The notes under the pieces were generated by a model, which worked only from the letters and a program-made list of their open reading frames with translations, made no database searches and was not told where the DNA came from. A program made the position numbers and the translations under genes. From Clostridia bacterium (lineage in GTDB: Bacteria > Bacillota > UBA994 > PWPR01): 38,382 nucleotides of DNA. Each line of letters starts with the position of its first letter. Position 1 is the first letter of the stretch. The stretch spans positions 1-38,382 of the forward strand of contig PWPR01000188.1 in assembly GCA_003557085.1 (NCBI GenBank). Reading direction: 5' to 3'. Below are positions 10,579 to 21,465 of this stretch, piece after piece.

Positions 10579-11748
10579 TTAAAGATTGTCTATATGACCT
10601 CTCACTACCATAGCCCTATCGTTTTTCATGTAATATCTGGGAACCCTTCGGTTGATTAAAGCTGGCACCTCATAACTAATAGTATCTGTCATTTTGGCAA
10701 CTTCTGCTAAAGATATTTCATCATGTCCTTGTTTTCCGATTATGACGACTTCGTCTCCTGTTTTAACATTTTGTATATCAGTTACATCAATCATCAGTTG
10801 ATCCATTGCAATTATTCCTATAATCTTGGCCCTTTGACCCCTTACTAAGACTTCTCCTCTATTACTTAATGTCCGTCTGACGCCATCAGCATATCCTACT
10901 GGTAAAGTTGCTATAACAGTTTCTCTTTTTGTTACATAAGTTGCCCCATATCCAACAGCAATACCTTTTTCAACTTTCTTCATGAAACCAATAAGTGTTT
11001 TGAAAGTAAGTGTGCTTTTCAAAGGAGCACTTAATTGATTTCCTAGCATATTCTCTTTAGGATTGAACCCATATAAAGCTGCACCTATCCTTACAAATTC
11101 ATAGTCACATGCGATACTTCTCATTAAAGCAGCGCTATTAGCAATATGAAAATGAATATCTTGATATCCATACTCACTAGCCACCCTCTTAGCTTGTTCA
11201 AACTTAGCTTGCTGGCTATTTGTGTATGTTAAATCATCCGAGTCTGCAGTTGAAAAGTGTGAGTACATTGCTTCCACATTTAAATACTCCAGCATTTCCA
11301 TTTGCTTGAGGAAATCTGGTAGCTCTTTCATCATAACGCCTAATCTACTCATACCTGTGTCTATATTAATATGAACATTAATTTTTTTATCCCAGGATTG
11401 TGCTATAGAATTAAGAGCTTTTGCAAATGGCCAACAATAAACAGTAGGTGTTAAATTATAGTGAAATAACATGTCATAATTATCAATGCCTACATAATTA
11501 AATATCAAGATGGGCACTGTAATTCCAGCTCTTCTAAGTTCTATACCTTCTGTTAATACTGAAACAGCTATCATATCAACTCCTTGAGCAACTAGAAATC
11601 TTGAAACTTCAATTGCTCCAAATCCATATGCATCTGCCTTTACAACACCTATTATTTTTGCCCCTTTTTTTAGCTTCTCTTTTAATAAATTTAAATTATA
11701 TGCCATACAATCAAAATCTATCTCAACCCAGGTATGTGGTCTGTACAT
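10579..11748 (-). CDS. alr: Alanine racemase
   Basis: KADAYGFGA PLP lysine motif, MYSHFSTAD, MDQLMIDVT. Confidence 0.95.
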   Translation of the reverse strand: MYRPHTWVEIDFDCMAYNLNLLKEKLKKGAKIIGVVKADAYGFGAIEVSRFLVAQGVDMIAVSVLTEGIELRRAGITVPILIFNYVGIDNYDMLFHYNLTPTVYCWPFAKALNSIAQSWDKKINVHINIDTGMSRLGVMMKELPDFLKQMEMLEYLNVEAMYSHFSTADSDDLTYTNSQQAKFEQAKRVASEYGYQDIHFHIANSAALMRSIACDYEFVRIGAALYGFNPKENMLGNQLSAPLKSTLTFKTLIGFMKKVEKGIAVGYGATYVTKRETVIATLPVGYADGVRRTLSNRGEVLVRGQRAKIIGIIAMDQLMIDVTDIQNVKTGDEVVIIGKQGHDEISLAEVAKMTDTISYEVPALINRRVPRYYMKNDRAMVVRGHIDNL

Positions 11749-12894
11749 TTAATTATCTCCTTCATTATTAATACTATCATTAAAGAAATCTGGGTTTTTC
11801 TCTTTTTTATAGGCTTCGTATTCATGCCATAGTATTAGTAAAGTTGCTCCTATTGGCACTGATAATAATAAACCAAATAGACCTCCTAAGGCTCCACCCA
11901 TCGTCAAAAATACAATTGTCCAAAACGGAGATATCCCAACCACAGAACCGAGTACTTTTGGAGTAAGGTATATGCTCTCAAGTTGTTGAATTATAAATAT
12001 AATTATAAACACAGCTAAAAACTCTGGGAATCCTCCAATTAATGCAAATAAGAGAGATGGAACTGCTCCTATAATTGGTCCAACATATGGAATAATGTTC
12101 GTTATACCTATAATTAGAGCTATTAATGAAACAAAAGGAATAGAGTAGTCAGTAAAATAATTAAATAATAGCATAGCTATGAAAGATAATACCCCTACAA
12201 AAATGCATGTGATTCCTTTGCCTACTATGAACTTTTTTATTTGCTCATCTACTATCATCAAAATCCTTATAGTTTCTTTAGCTGCCCTTTTAGGAAGAAT
12301 GACTTTAATAGATTCATAAAAATCATTTTCCATGCTTGGATACTCAGTTAAACCATACCATGAAACTAATAATGCTAAAATAAAGCCGAAAATACTATTT
12401 ATAACTGCACCTGCTGACAAAATTGCACTTTCTAGAAAAGAAAGAAATCCTCTGGCAATTTGAGATAATGCTGTATTAAAATAGTCCAAAAACTCACTTA
12501 AGAACTCTACTGAAATGCTATAATCTTGCAAATTTAGCTCACTAAAAAAAGTGTTAATCGCCTCATTCATTTTAGGTATTGATTGAATAAATAATTCTGT
12601 AGAATGCACAATGGCAGGAGTTACAACTAGAATTAGCATTGTAATAATTACAAAAAGCAAAAGAAAACTAAGCAATACGCTAACTCTCCTATTTAGCTTA
12701 AACTTTTTAGTTAGCTTGCTTACAACAGGAGACATTAAATATATTAATACTAAAGCCCAAATAATACTTTTTATTACGACCCCCAAAGTGGCTAAAGCAT
12801 TGTCCACAATAACTAATCTGATGATTAAAATAACAAAGAAAGTGTAAGCTATAACTGATTTTTTGGTAATTGAAAAGTCTGAATTAAACCCCAT
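11749..12894 (-). CDS. AI-2E family transporter (YtvI/PerM-like permease)
   Basis: Multiple TM helices, ITNIIPYVGPIIGAVPSLL motif. Confidence 0.88.
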   Translation of the reverse strand: MGFNSDFSITKKSVIAYTFFVILIIRLVIVDNALATLGVVIKSIIWALVLIYLMSPVVSKLTKKFKLNRRVSVLLSFLLLFVIITMLILVVTPAIVHSTELFIQSIPKMNEAINTFFSELNLQDYSISVEFLSEFLDYFNTALSQIARGFLSFLESAILSAGAVINSIFGFILALLVSWYGLTEYPSMENDFYESIKVILPKRAAKETIRILMIVDEQIKKFIVGKGITCIFVGVLSFIAMLLFNYFTDYSIPFVSLIALIIGITNIIPYVGPIIGAVPSLLFALIGGFPEFLAVFIIIFIIQQLESIYLTPKVLGSVVGISPFWTIVFLTMGGALGGLFGLLLSVPIGATLLILWHEYEAYKKEKNPDFFNDSINNEGDN

Positions 12895-12922
12895 ATTTTT
12901 TTGGCAATTGCCATCCTCCTCA

Positions 12923-13765
12923 CTAAATGATTTTCAATAGTTTATCTGTTGTTTTAAAATGTATTTTTGCTAACTTCTTAAGACCTTCAAATCCATATTT
13001 TTCTAAAACAATTATTCCCGTTTCTTCGACATTATATGCCCCTTTAGGTAATTCTATATTGATTTTCTTACTCATTCTCTCAAGCGCAACTAGAAAGCTT
13101 GCCCTAGCAATAATGGAAGCTGCAGCAACAGCTATGTATTTATCTTCTGCCTTAGTTTCTTCCACTATCTTAATCTCGGCATTAAGCATCTTACCAATAT
13201 TACTTCTGCTTGCAAACTTATCAATATATATGGTATCTACTTCATTCTTACATAATTCTTTAATATTCATAACATGTTGCTTTGCAAGTAAAACATTAAG
13301 ATTCTTCTCCTGTTCATATTTTTCATTGTACTCCTTAGGCATAAGAGTGCTCACTTTTACCTCGCAAAGCTTCTTAATTTCATGAGAAATCTCAATTACT
13401 TTTTTGTTGCTAAGTTGTTTGCTATCTCTGATTCCTAAGTCATTCAACTTAGAACTATCTTTAATATACACAGCAGCTGTTACTAAAGGTCCAAAGTAAT
13501 CTCCTTTACCACTTTCATCTACTCCTATTACATTTCTCTGAACTTGTTCTTCATATCCTAGAAGCTCTAAAAAGCTCCCTATATCCTTACCTTGCAATAA
13601 TATTTTGCCTTTCTTATAGACTGTGATTGAGATCTCTTGAAATTTCCCTTTTTTAATTATCCAATCTTCCTTAGCTTCTTGCCATTCTATATCAAGGTTT
13701 AAAATCTTTTTAGTGAGATTCTTGTCTTTATCACAATTTTGTTCTATAGTAAAATAAGATTTCAA
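12923..13765 (-). CDS. rnhC: Ribonuclease HIII
   Basis: GVDESGKGDYFGPLV, DSKQLSNKK, AAASIIARASFL. Confidence 0.93.
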   Translation of the reverse strand: MKSYFTIEQNCDKDKNLTKKILNLDIEWQEAKEDWIIKKGKFQEISITVYKKGKILLQGKDIGSFLELLGYEEQVQRNVIGVDESGKGDYFGPLVTAAVYIKDSSKLNDLGIRDSKQLSNKKVIEISHEIKKLCEVKVSTLMPKEYNEKYEQEKNLNVLLAKQHVMNIKELCKNEVDTIYIDKFASRSNIGKMLNAEIKIVEETKAEDKYIAVAAASIIARASFLVALERMSKKINIELPKGAYNVEETGIIVLEKYGFEGLKKLAKIHFKTTDKLLKII

Positions 13766-13893
13766 TTATAAACTCCCCTATCAAGCTTCAATTTTTCTTG
13801 TTATTATACATACTTATATAGTAAGATTATAGTAGATATAACGAATCATTGAAACAAAAGATTATCAAACTTTTAAGAATTGTGGTGATTATT

Positions 13894-14595
13894 ATGAAAA
13901 ATTTCAAAATACTGATTGTAGATGACGAAATCGAAATTTGTGAACTTTTAAAGCTCTATCTTGAAAATGCTAATTATATCGTTGAGTTTTGCCATACTGG
14001 AGATGAGGCACTCCAGCTAACAAAAGAGTTTGATCCTGACTTAATTATTCTAGATGTTCTATTACCAGATATTAATGGAGTAGATTTATGTCCTAATCTA
14101 AGAAAGCACACAAGTGCCCCTATTATTTTCTTAAGCTGTAAAAAACAGGAACATGATAAAATTAGTGGCCTAGAAGCAGGTGGTGATGATTATATTTCTA
14201 AACCTTTCAGTCCAAGAGAACTTGTAGCAAGAATTAAAGCTAATCTAAGAAGAGAAAGTCTCTCACCTTTCATTATTCAAGAATGTGATGAACCTAATAT
14301 TGAACTATCTAATATGACAATTGATAGAAATAATCATACGGTTATTATTGATGATGAAAGAATTTCTTTGTCTGTAAAAGAATTTGAACTTCTTTGCTTC
14401 CTTGCTAATTCTCCAAACAAGGTCTTTAGTGTAGAAGACATTTACCAGCAAGTATGGAGTAATGATGGCATTGGAGATATACGAACTGTAATGGTGCATG
14501 TTAGAAATCTCAGAAAGAAAATTGAAAAAAACCCAGCTAGACCAAGAAATATTATAAATATTAGAGGCGCTGGCTATATGCTGAAAACTGAGTAA
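13894..14595 (+). CDS. OmpR-family response regulator
   Basis: Receiver (LIVDDE, LDVLLPD, KPFSPREL) plus winged helix (RTVMVHVRNLRKKIE). Start chosen at MKNFKILIVDDE. Confidence 0.9.
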   Translation: MKNFKILIVDDEIEICELLKLYLENANYIVEFCHTGDEALQLTKEFDPDLIILDVLLPDINGVDLCPNLRKHTSAPIIFLSCKKQEHDKISGLEAGGDDYISKPFSPRELVARIKANLRRESLSPFIIQECDEPNIELSNMTIDRNNHTVIIDDERISLSVKEFELLCFLANSPNKVFSVEDIYQQVWSNDGIGDIRTVMVHVRNLRKKIEKNPARPRNIINIRGAGYMLKTE

Positions 14596-14601
14596 AAAAA
14601 G

Positions 14602-14627
14602 AAAACCCCGTATTTTCACGGGGTTTT
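14602..14627. terminator. Bidirectional intrinsic terminator between converging genes
   Basis: AAAACCCCGTATTTTCACGGGGTTTT. Confidence 0.85.
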
Positions 14628-14629
14628 AC

Positions 14630-15604
14630 TTATTCTAAGAATTTTCCAAAATACTCTTCCATAGTTAAATTACTCTCATATAAAGTCTGTGCTAACTCAA
14701 CACCTACATATCTCAAATGCCAAGGTTCATATGAATACCCTACAATATCTTCCTTGCTATCTGGATATCTAATTATAAAGCCAAAGTCAGCTGCGTTCTC
14801 AGCTACCCAGATGCCTTCTGGTGAATCAGCAAAATCAGTCGTCAATCTATGTCTTCCAATTGACTCTCCAGATATGTCCATCGCTAAACCTGTATGGTGT
14901 TCGCTTTCTCCAGGCCTAGCACTTATTCTATTAGCTTCTCTTTCCGACCCTAATGTGTTTACATAATGAGCAAAAACACTTACTTGTAAATCATAAGATC
15001 GATAACCAGAAACTCCATAAAGAATATGTCCTTCTCTATCAGCTGCTGCAAACATTTCTTCAAGCGCTACAGCAGCTTCTGGTCTTAAATGCATTTTTTC
15101 TAGATAGCCAACATAACCCATATTAGGAGGCCATCTAACATCTGGAACAACCAAGTCATTAGGCATATCATCTCTGGTCAAAGCAAACTCTTTACTAACA
15201 ATAACATCAAGTCTCTCTGAATCTTCTACTATTTTTCTTCCATCATCATCCAAATAATAATTGAGTAAAGGGTTAGAAACTACTTCTAACTCTATAGTTG
15301 CACTAATCTCTTCATAAGAGACTGTTACTTGGTAAGCTTTGTCAGCCTCTAAATCATTTCCTACCTTAAGACCAACCTCAGTTAAATATAGGTTATCAAC
15401 GCCGTTTATTACTATGTCTTGATAACTTAGCTCAACTACTTCACCGTCATCATAAACAGCATGAAATGTCATTATTAATTCTTGCCCTGAATATAGTCTC
15501 ATGCTAGTAGGACTTACTCTTAACTCGACTAACTCAGCTCTACTTAAAGGGCATGCAGTTAAAACCAACAATACAATAGTCAATAAAACGATTAATCTTT
15601 TCAC
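14630..15604 (-). CDS. M15 family D-alanyl-D-alanine carboxypeptidase (VanY-like), exported
   Basis: YGVSGYRSYDLQ, SEHHTGLAMDIS, EPWHLRYVG; N-terminal signal. Confidence 0.9.
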   Translation of the reverse strand: MKRLIVLLTIVLLVLTACPLSRAELVELRVSPTSMRLYSGQELIMTFHAVYDDGEVVELSYQDIVINGVDNLYLTEVGLKVGNDLEADKAYQVTVSYEEISATIELEVVSNPLLNYYLDDDGRKIVEDSERLDVIVSKEFALTRDDMPNDLVVPDVRWPPNMGYVGYLEKMHLRPEAAVALEEMFAAADREGHILYGVSGYRSYDLQVSVFAHYVNTLGSEREANRISARPGESEHHTGLAMDISGESIGRHRLTTDFADSPEGIWVAENAADFGFIIRYPDSKEDIVGYSYEPWHLRYVGVELAQTLYESNLTMEEYFGKFLE

Positions 15605-15696
15605 TTAAACACCTTCCCACAAAACTTCTTTATGCTTTCTACTTATTCTAGCTTTGAATTCTTGTTTTGTACAGAAAAAATGCCTATAAACTCTTC

Positions 15697-16551
15697 TTAA
15701 CTAGTCTTAAGCCTTGGATCTAATACATCTCTTAACCAATCACCTACTAAATTAATTCCTAGTACTGTTAACATAATGGCAATGCCAGGAAAGGCAGTAA
15801 CCCACCAAGCACTAGTGATATAGCCTCTTCCATCAGCAAGCATACTTCCCCATGTAGGGATTCTTGATTCAACACCTAAGCCTAAGAAAGTTAATGATGC
15901 TTCTGCGATTATCATATTTGCAACTCTTAAAGTTCCTACAACCACAATAGTGGGAAAGACATTTGGTAATATATGACCAAAGATAATCTTCCCATTCTTT
16001 TGCCCAAGTGCTTTAGCTGCTTTTACATACTCAAGCTCTCTTAATAAAAGCACCTCTCCTCTTACTAATCTACTATACATCACCCAGCCAGTAATACTTA
16101 ATACTAGTATTACATTTCTTAATCCAGGTCCTAAAACAGACATGATTGCTAATGCAAGTAAAATAAATGGAAATGCAAGTTGAACTTCTGTTAGTCTCAT
16201 TAAGAAACTATCTAGAAAACCTCTATAATATCCCCCAAGTAACCCAAGGACAGTTCCAAATATCCCTGATAGCAAAACAGTTATTATTCCAACCAATAAT
16301 GATATTCTCGTACCATATATGATTCTACTTAAAATATCTCTTCCTAAATGATCAGTGCCTAGTAAGTGCTCACTACTACCTTCATCATCCCAAGATGGTG
16401 GCAAGAGCCGCTTATTCAAATCTGACTCATTTGGATCGTAAGGAGAAAAGACTGGTGCTAATATCGCACTAACCACTACTATTAAAATAATGATAGCACC
16501 AGCCAAAGCTGTCTTTCTCTTAATCAGCATTTTGAGAGTTTTGTTCTTCAT
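15697..16551 (-). CDS. oppC: Oligopeptide/dipeptide ABC transporter permease (OppC/DppC-like)
   Basis: GTDHLGRDILSRIIYGTRISL and EAA-loop-like EYVKAAKALGQKNGKIIFGHILPN. Confidence 0.92.
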   Translation of the reverse strand: MKNKTLKMLIKRKTALAGAIIILIVVVSAILAPVFSPYDPNESDLNKRLLPPSWDDEGSSEHLLGTDHLGRDILSRIIYGTRISLLVGIITVLLSGIFGTVLGLLGGYYRGFLDSFLMRLTEVQLAFPFILLALAIMSVLGPGLRNVILVLSITGWVMYSRLVRGEVLLLRELEYVKAAKALGQKNGKIIFGHILPNVFPTIVVVGTLRVANMIIAEASLTFLGLGVESRIPTWGSMLADGRGYITSAWWVTAFPGIAIMLTVLGINLVGDWLRDVLDPRLKTS

Positions 16552-16560
16552 AATTCACAC

Positions 16561-17478
16561 CTACTCATATCTTATTCTTGGATCTAAGACTGTATATATA
16601 ACATCAGTAAAAATGTTTATAAATACAATACTTACAGCAAGGATAAACACACCCGCTTGTACTATTGCAATATCTCTATTTTGGATAGCTTGCAACATAA
16701 ACCTACCCACTCCTGGCCAAGCAAAAATTGTTTCTGTGATTACCGCCCCACCCAAAAGTGTGCCCAACTGTAGAGCTAAAATTGTAATAACTGGCAATAC
16801 AGCATTTCTCAAGGCATGTTTTAAGACAATCCATTTATGCCTAACACCTTTTGCTCTAGCTGTTTTTATATAATCTTGTTGCATGATTTCTATCATCCTT
16901 GATCGAAGCATTCTTGCAATAGTAGCAGCAGTATATGCACCAACTGTAAATGCTGGTAGTAAAAGATGCTGCCATGTTCCTCTTCCTGTAATTGGCAATA
17001 AACGATACTTCACTCCTGCAACATATAGCAACATTAAGCCTAACCAAAACACCGGCATTGATTGCCCAATAAGTGCTAGTATTGAGCCTATATAGTCAAT
17101 AATCGTGTTAGAAAACACTGCCGTAACTAATCCTAGTGGGACTGCTATTGCCAAGGCAATCAAAACACTAGCTAAGGTTAGCTCAATTGTTGCAGGCATT
17201 CTTTCAATTATTAAGCCCATAGCAGGTTGATTATGATGTAGAGAATTTCCAAAATCTCCTCTCACAGCTCCTGATAAAAACCTAAAGTATTGAATGTATA
17301 AAGGATCATTAAATCCTAAGCTCTCCCTCATTGCTTCAGCTACCTCCGGTGCTGTGTCCATTGGAAGAAGTAATGCTATAGGGTCTCCAGATAAATACAT
17401 TAACATGAATACAATCAAGGAAACTCCAAATAAAACAATTAATGCATTACGTAGTTTGCGCAGCAAAGATTTCGACAT
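16561..17478 (-). CDS. oppB: Oligopeptide/dipeptide ABC transporter permease (OppB/DppB-like)
   Basis: DYIKTARAKGVRHKWIVLKHALRNAVLPVIT motif; adjacent to oppC. Confidence 0.92.
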   Translation of the reverse strand: MSKSLLRKLRNALIVLFGVSLIVFMLMYLSGDPIALLLPMDTAPEVAEAMRESLGFNDPLYIQYFRFLSGAVRGDFGNSLHHNQPAMGLIIERMPATIELTLASVLIALAIAVPLGLVTAVFSNTIIDYIGSILALIGQSMPVFWLGLMLLYVAGVKYRLLPITGRGTWQHLLLPAFTVGAYTAATIARMLRSRMIEIMQQDYIKTARAKGVRHKWIVLKHALRNAVLPVITILALQLGTLLGGAVITETIFAWPGVGRFMLQAIQNRDIAIVQAGVFILAVSIVFINIFTDVIYTVLDPRIRYE

Positions 17479-18451
17479 TTTTTCTTCCTCCTATCTTGTC
17501 AGAATAATGACAAGCTACTTGATGGTCGTTATCAATTTGTTCAAGGTTTGGCCTGCTATCTACACACAAGTCTGTAGCCATATGACATCTTGTCCTAAAG
17601 CCACATCCTGTTGGTGGAGAAATAGGATTAGGCATTTCTCCTGAAAGAATAATTTCTTCTCGTTTAGCTAGCGGATCAGCTACAGGAACAGCTGATAATA
17701 AAGCTTTTGTATATGGGTGCTTAGGTTTTAGGAATATATCTTCAGTACTTGCTATTTCTACAATTTTCCCTAAATACATTACAGCTAATCGATCACATAT
17801 TTGCCTAACTACACCTAAATCATGTGCTATAAATAAATAAGAGAGGCCAAACTCTTCTTTCAAATCATTTAATAGATTTATAATCTGTGCTTGTACAGAT
17901 ACATCTAGTGCAGAAACTGGTTCATCACAAACAATAAATTTTGGATTTACTGCTAACGCTCTTGCAATTCCAATCCTTTGTCTTTGACCACCACTGAACT
18001 CATGAGGAAACCTATTTTTACTTTCTGAAGGGAGACCAACAATATCTAAAAGCTCATCGATCCTTCGCTGCTTATCTTTTCCTTTAGCAATCTTATGAAT
18101 CTCTAGTGCTTCACCAATAGTTTTCCCAATCTTCCATCTAGGATTAAGAGAAGCAAAAGGGTCTTGAAAAACAATTTGCATATCTTTTCTATGTTTTTGC
18201 ATTTCTCGTTGTTTAATTTTTGTGATATTTTTCCCATTAAACAATATCTCTCCGCTTGTTGGCTCAAGTAGCCTTAATATAGCCATTCCAGTTGTTGATT
18301 TTCCACTACCTGACTCACCAACAAGCCCTAATGTCTCTTTTTCATTTACAAAAAAATCTATGTTATCAATTGCCTTGACATAAGCAGTCTTATTTAAGCC
18401 AATTTTTACGGGGAAATACTTTTTCAGTCCCTTTACTTCTAGTATTCTCAC
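17447..18451 (-). CDS. oppF: Oligopeptide ABC transporter ATP-binding protein (OppF-like)
   Basis: Walker A GESGSGKST, FSGGQRQRIGIARAL, Walker B FIVCDEP; oligo_HPY-type C-terminus with CGFRTRC. Confidence 0.93.
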   Translation of the reverse strand: MRILEVKGLKKYFPVKIGLNKTAYVKAIDNIDFFVNEKETLGLVGESGSGKSTTGMAILRLLEPTSGEILFNGKNITKIKQREMQKHRKDMQIVFQDPFASLNPRWKIGKTIGEALEIHKIAKGKDKQRRIDELLDIVGLPSESKNRFPHEFSGGQRQRIGIARALAVNPKFIVCDEPVSALDVSVQAQIINLLNDLKEEFGLSYLFIAHDLGVVRQICDRLAVMYLGKIVEIASTEDIFLKPKHPYTKALLSAVPVADPLAKREEIILSGEMPNPISPPTGCGFRTRCHMATDLCVDSRPNLEQIDNDHQVACHYSDKIGGRKNVEIFAAQTT

Positions 18452-19428
18452 TTTGTAACCTCCTTGATAAGACTACTTGCATAAAAACAAGCTACTTCTT
18501 GATTTCCTATTTTTTCTAGCATTGGTTCTTCTACTACACATTTTTGACTTGCAAACTCGCATCTTGGAGAAAACCGACAACCCTTAGGCATATTTTCTAA
18601 AGTAGGCACTGTGCCTCTAATTTGAACTAAACGTCCCATTCTCTTTTTTACATCCGGTACAGACTTAATTAATCCTTTTGTATAAGGGTGCTTAGGGTTG
18701 TAGTAGATATTTACAACCGAACCCATTTCAACTATTTTCCCACTATACATAACAGCTACTTTATCAGCTACTTCAGCAACGACACCTAAATCATGTGTAA
18801 TAAATAAAACTGCTGTATTAAGATCTTTTTGAAGCTTTTTAATTAGCCTCAAAATTTGTGCTTGAATTGTTACATCTAAAGCAGTAGTAGGTTCATCAGC
18901 AATTAAAAGCTTCGGATTACATGAAAGTGCCATAGCAATCATAGCTCTTTGTCTCATCCCACCACTCATTTGGTGAGGATATTGTTTGGCTCTGGTGGCG
19001 GGATTTGAAATTCCCACTTGATCCATTACTTGTACTGCTTGAGCTAATGCCTCTTTCTTTGCTAGACTACTATGAATTCTAATTGCTTCTGCTATTTGCT
19101 CACCAACCCTAAATACAGGATTGAGGGATGTCATCGGTTCTTGAAAAATCATAGCAATCTCTTTACCTCTGATCCTTGCCATTTTTTTTTCATTCAACCT
19201 AGCAAAATCTAGGCCATCTAATATGATTTCACCATCAACAATTTTTCCTGGCTTTGAAATTAACTTCATCATAGCATGTGCAGTTGTGCTTTTTCCACAA
19301 CCAGACTCTCCTACAATTGCTAGAGTTTCACCTTGTTCTATCTCAAATGAAACCTCTTTTATAGCCTCTATAGTTCCAGCATCTACTTCATAATTTACTG
19401 ATAAATTGTTTACCTTTAATAATGTCAT
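18448..19428 (-). CDS. oppD: Oligopeptide ABC transporter ATP-binding protein (OppD-like)
   Basis: Walker A GESGCGKST, MSGGMRQRAMIAMAL, LLIADEP; CRFSPRC C-terminus. Confidence 0.93.
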   Translation of the reverse strand: MTLLKVNNLSVNYEVDAGTIEAIKEVSFEIEQGETLAIVGESGCGKSTTAHAMMKLISKPGKIVDGEIILDGLDFARLNEKKMARIRGKEIAMIFQEPMTSLNPVFRVGEQIAEAIRIHSSLAKKEALAQAVQVMDQVGISNPATRAKQYPHQMSGGMRQRAMIAMALSCNPKLLIADEPTTALDVTIQAQILRLIKKLQKDLNTAVLFITHDLGVVAEVADKVAVMYSGKIVEMGSVVNIYYNPKHPYTKGLIKSVPDVKKRMGRLVQIRGTVPTLENMPKGCRFSPRCEFASQKCVVEEPMLEKIGNQEVACFYASSLIKEVTK

Positions 19429-19475
19429 TTTTTCACCACTTTAGATATATTTTCGCTGGACATTACGCCCTGTTT

Positions 19476-21032
19476 TTATTCATTCCAGTCAATATTAAAA
19501 ACTCTTATTATTTCATCAGGCCTAGGACTCCAAGATATTCTTTGACTTAAACCATATAGGTCTACTTGCTGATATAAAGGAACAAACGCAGCTTGCTCAT
19601 GAATTATCTCTATTACCTGATGATAAAGACTTTCTCTAGCTTGATCATCCATTGTTCTTTTTGACTCATTTAGCAACTCATCTAACACAGGATTGTAATT
19701 GCTATCTTGGTAATATGCTGTTATTAAATTAGTGTTTAACCAAAAATCTAAAGTTGAGCCCGCATCAAATGTTGAGCTTCCCCAACCTATTAACCATACA
19801 TCATGCTTTTGTTGGCCCTGCAAAGTATTTGTTGCATAACTTCCCCATTCTTCAAAAGATAGATTCACATCAAACCCTACACTTCCTAATTGGGCAGCAA
19901 TTGCTTCTGCGACTTCTTTGTCCATTGGATATCTTCCTGAAGGAGATCCCATATTAATCACTATGCCTTCTGCTATTCCTGCATCAGACAACAATTCTTG
20001 AGCTCTTTCTAGATTAAAACCATATGGTTCTAAGTTACTATCAAAACCAAGGTCAAAATTAGCTACAGGTTGAGCAGTCGGAGTTGCTCTTCCAGAAAAG
20101 ATATTATTTACAATTGAATCAACATCTATTGCATAATTTATAGCTTGCCTAACTTTTACATCACTTACAAGTTGATTTTTTGTTGTGAAGACCAGCATAA
20201 TAAATCTGGTACTATTTGTTTGTCCGACACTTAAGCTTGCATCATTTTCTACTTCACTTACTTGATGAGGCGGTAGATTGACAATTATATCTGCTTCACC
20301 AGCCTGTAAAGCCATAACTCTTGCAGCTGACTCTGGAACTGGTTTAAAAATTACTTTTTTAACACTAGGAGAACCTTTCCAGTAGTCTTCATTCGCCACT
20401 AATGTAACGTGCTCATCTTTAACCCATCTTTCAAACTTATATGGCCCTGTACCTATAGGCTCGCTAGCAAATGTTTCTTGTCCAACCTCTTCAATATAAT
20501 GCTTAGGAACAACTCGTAATGCTGCCAATCTCACGAGTAAAAGTGGATAAGGTTCTGCTGTTTTTATTATCAGCTCAAAATCGTCCTCTATAACAACCTC
20601 ACTTATTGCACTGTAATTACCTATTTGTGAGCTATTATTTTCAGGGTTTTGAATCCTTTCTATAGTAAATTTCACGTCGTTGGCAGTAAACTGCACACCG
20701 TCATGAAAAAAAACATCATCTCTTAAATAAAACTTCCACGTAGTCTCATCTTGCATTTCCCAGCTACTTGCTAAAGATTCTACTATGTTCATCGAATCGT
20801 CTTGGTCTAATAATGAATCAAACATTTGCCTGTCAACATTTGCTGTTGGTGTTTCTGAATGCATATTTGGATCCATCGTTGTTGGGTCAACACCTTGCAA
20901 AACAGTCAACACTTTCTCTGTATCATCTCCATTATTGTCACCTTCTGTTGCAGCTTGGCATCCTGTAAAAATTAATACTACTACTAACATTAAAATAACT
21001 AATCTATTCCTATTAAAAAGAGTTCTGGTCAT
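19476..21032 (-). CDS. Peptide ABC transporter substrate-binding lipoprotein (SBP1)
   Basis: SBP_bac_5-type protein, lipobox LIFTGC; heads the opp operon. Confidence 0.93.
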   Translation of the reverse strand: MTRTLFNRNRLVILMLVVVLIFTGCQAATEGDNNGDDTEKVLTVLQGVDPTTMDPNMHSETPTANVDRQMFDSLLDQDDSMNIVESLASSWEMQDETTWKFYLRDDVFFHDGVQFTANDVKFTIERIQNPENNSSQIGNYSAISEVVIEDDFELIIKTAEPYPLLLVRLAALRVVPKHYIEEVGQETFASEPIGTGPYKFERWVKDEHVTLVANEDYWKGSPSVKKVIFKPVPESAARVMALQAGEADIIVNLPPHQVSEVENDASLSVGQTNSTRFIMLVFTTKNQLVSDVKVRQAINYAIDVDSIVNNIFSGRATPTAQPVANFDLGFDSNLEPYGFNLERAQELLSDAGIAEGIVINMGSPSGRYPMDKEVAEAIAAQLGSVGFDVNLSFEEWGSYATNTLQGQQKHDVWLIGWGSSTFDAGSTLDFWLNTNLITAYYQDSNYNPVLDELLNESKRTMDDQARESLYHQVIEIIHEQAAFVPLYQQVDLYGLSQRISWSPRPDEIIRVFNIDWNE

Positions 21033-21156
21033 GAAAAATTCCTCCTATTATTTTTTGATTTTGAGTTCTACTAGTTTCGAAAGTTGATACCAGAGCTTTA
21101 ATACCCTGGAAAAAAGACAATAACATTAAGTCAGATAATGCAAGGCCACTTTCCAT
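21013..21156 (-). CDS. Putative 47-aa leader peptide upstream of and overlapping SBP1 start
   Basis: SD AAGGGGGTGAT then ATG: MESGLALSDLMLLSFFQGIKALVSTFETSRTQNQKIIGGIFHDQNSF*; start context matches the other two SBP leaders. Confidence 0.5.
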   Translation of the reverse strand: MESGLALSDLMLLSFFQGIKALVSTFETSRTQNQKIIGGIFHDQNSF

Positions 21157-21192
21157 GACCATCACCCCCTTTATACAATTTATTAATTTAAA

Positions 21193-21460
21193 CAAAAAAC
21201 TCCGCCTCAGCTAAGAGACGGAGTATTATCCGTGGTACCACTCTTGTTCTAAAGTTTCCTTTAGCACTTAGTCAGACACAAGCATGTCCGCTTCTCTATA
21301 ACGGGAGAAATCCGTTTACCTTACTTATTTCAGGTTCAAAGCTCAAAGGGGATATAATTTTCTATTCATGTACTGGCTCACACCAACCACCAGCTCTCTG
21401 AAACATTTATAGAGAATTCATTGTCCTTGTCATCGCTTAATTTATTTTGCTTAAATTTAA
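21193..21460 (-). ncRNA. T-box leader D, predicted specifier AUC (Ile), specifier at 21351-21353
   Basis: AGAGAGCTGGTGGTTGGTG Stem I distal motif, T-box AGAGTGGTACCACGG, terminator CTCCGTCTC...GAGGCGGAGTTTTTT; specifier by alignment (13 nt ending in GAGC). Confidence 0.9.
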
Positions 21461-21465
21461 TAAGC

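Noticed and set aside
12927-13385. 152-aa plus-strand ORF
   Set aside because: Antisense to intact rnhC; no SD or recognisable domain. The same applies to other antisense ORFs in the track (e.g. 1782-2051, 4014-4274, 16490-16873, 24587-24997).
21013-21156. Type I toxin-like (holin-like) peptide upstream of SBP1
   Set aside because: Hydrophobic and SD-led, but no antisense RNA promoter identified and its start context matches the other SBP leaders; leader-peptide reading preferred.
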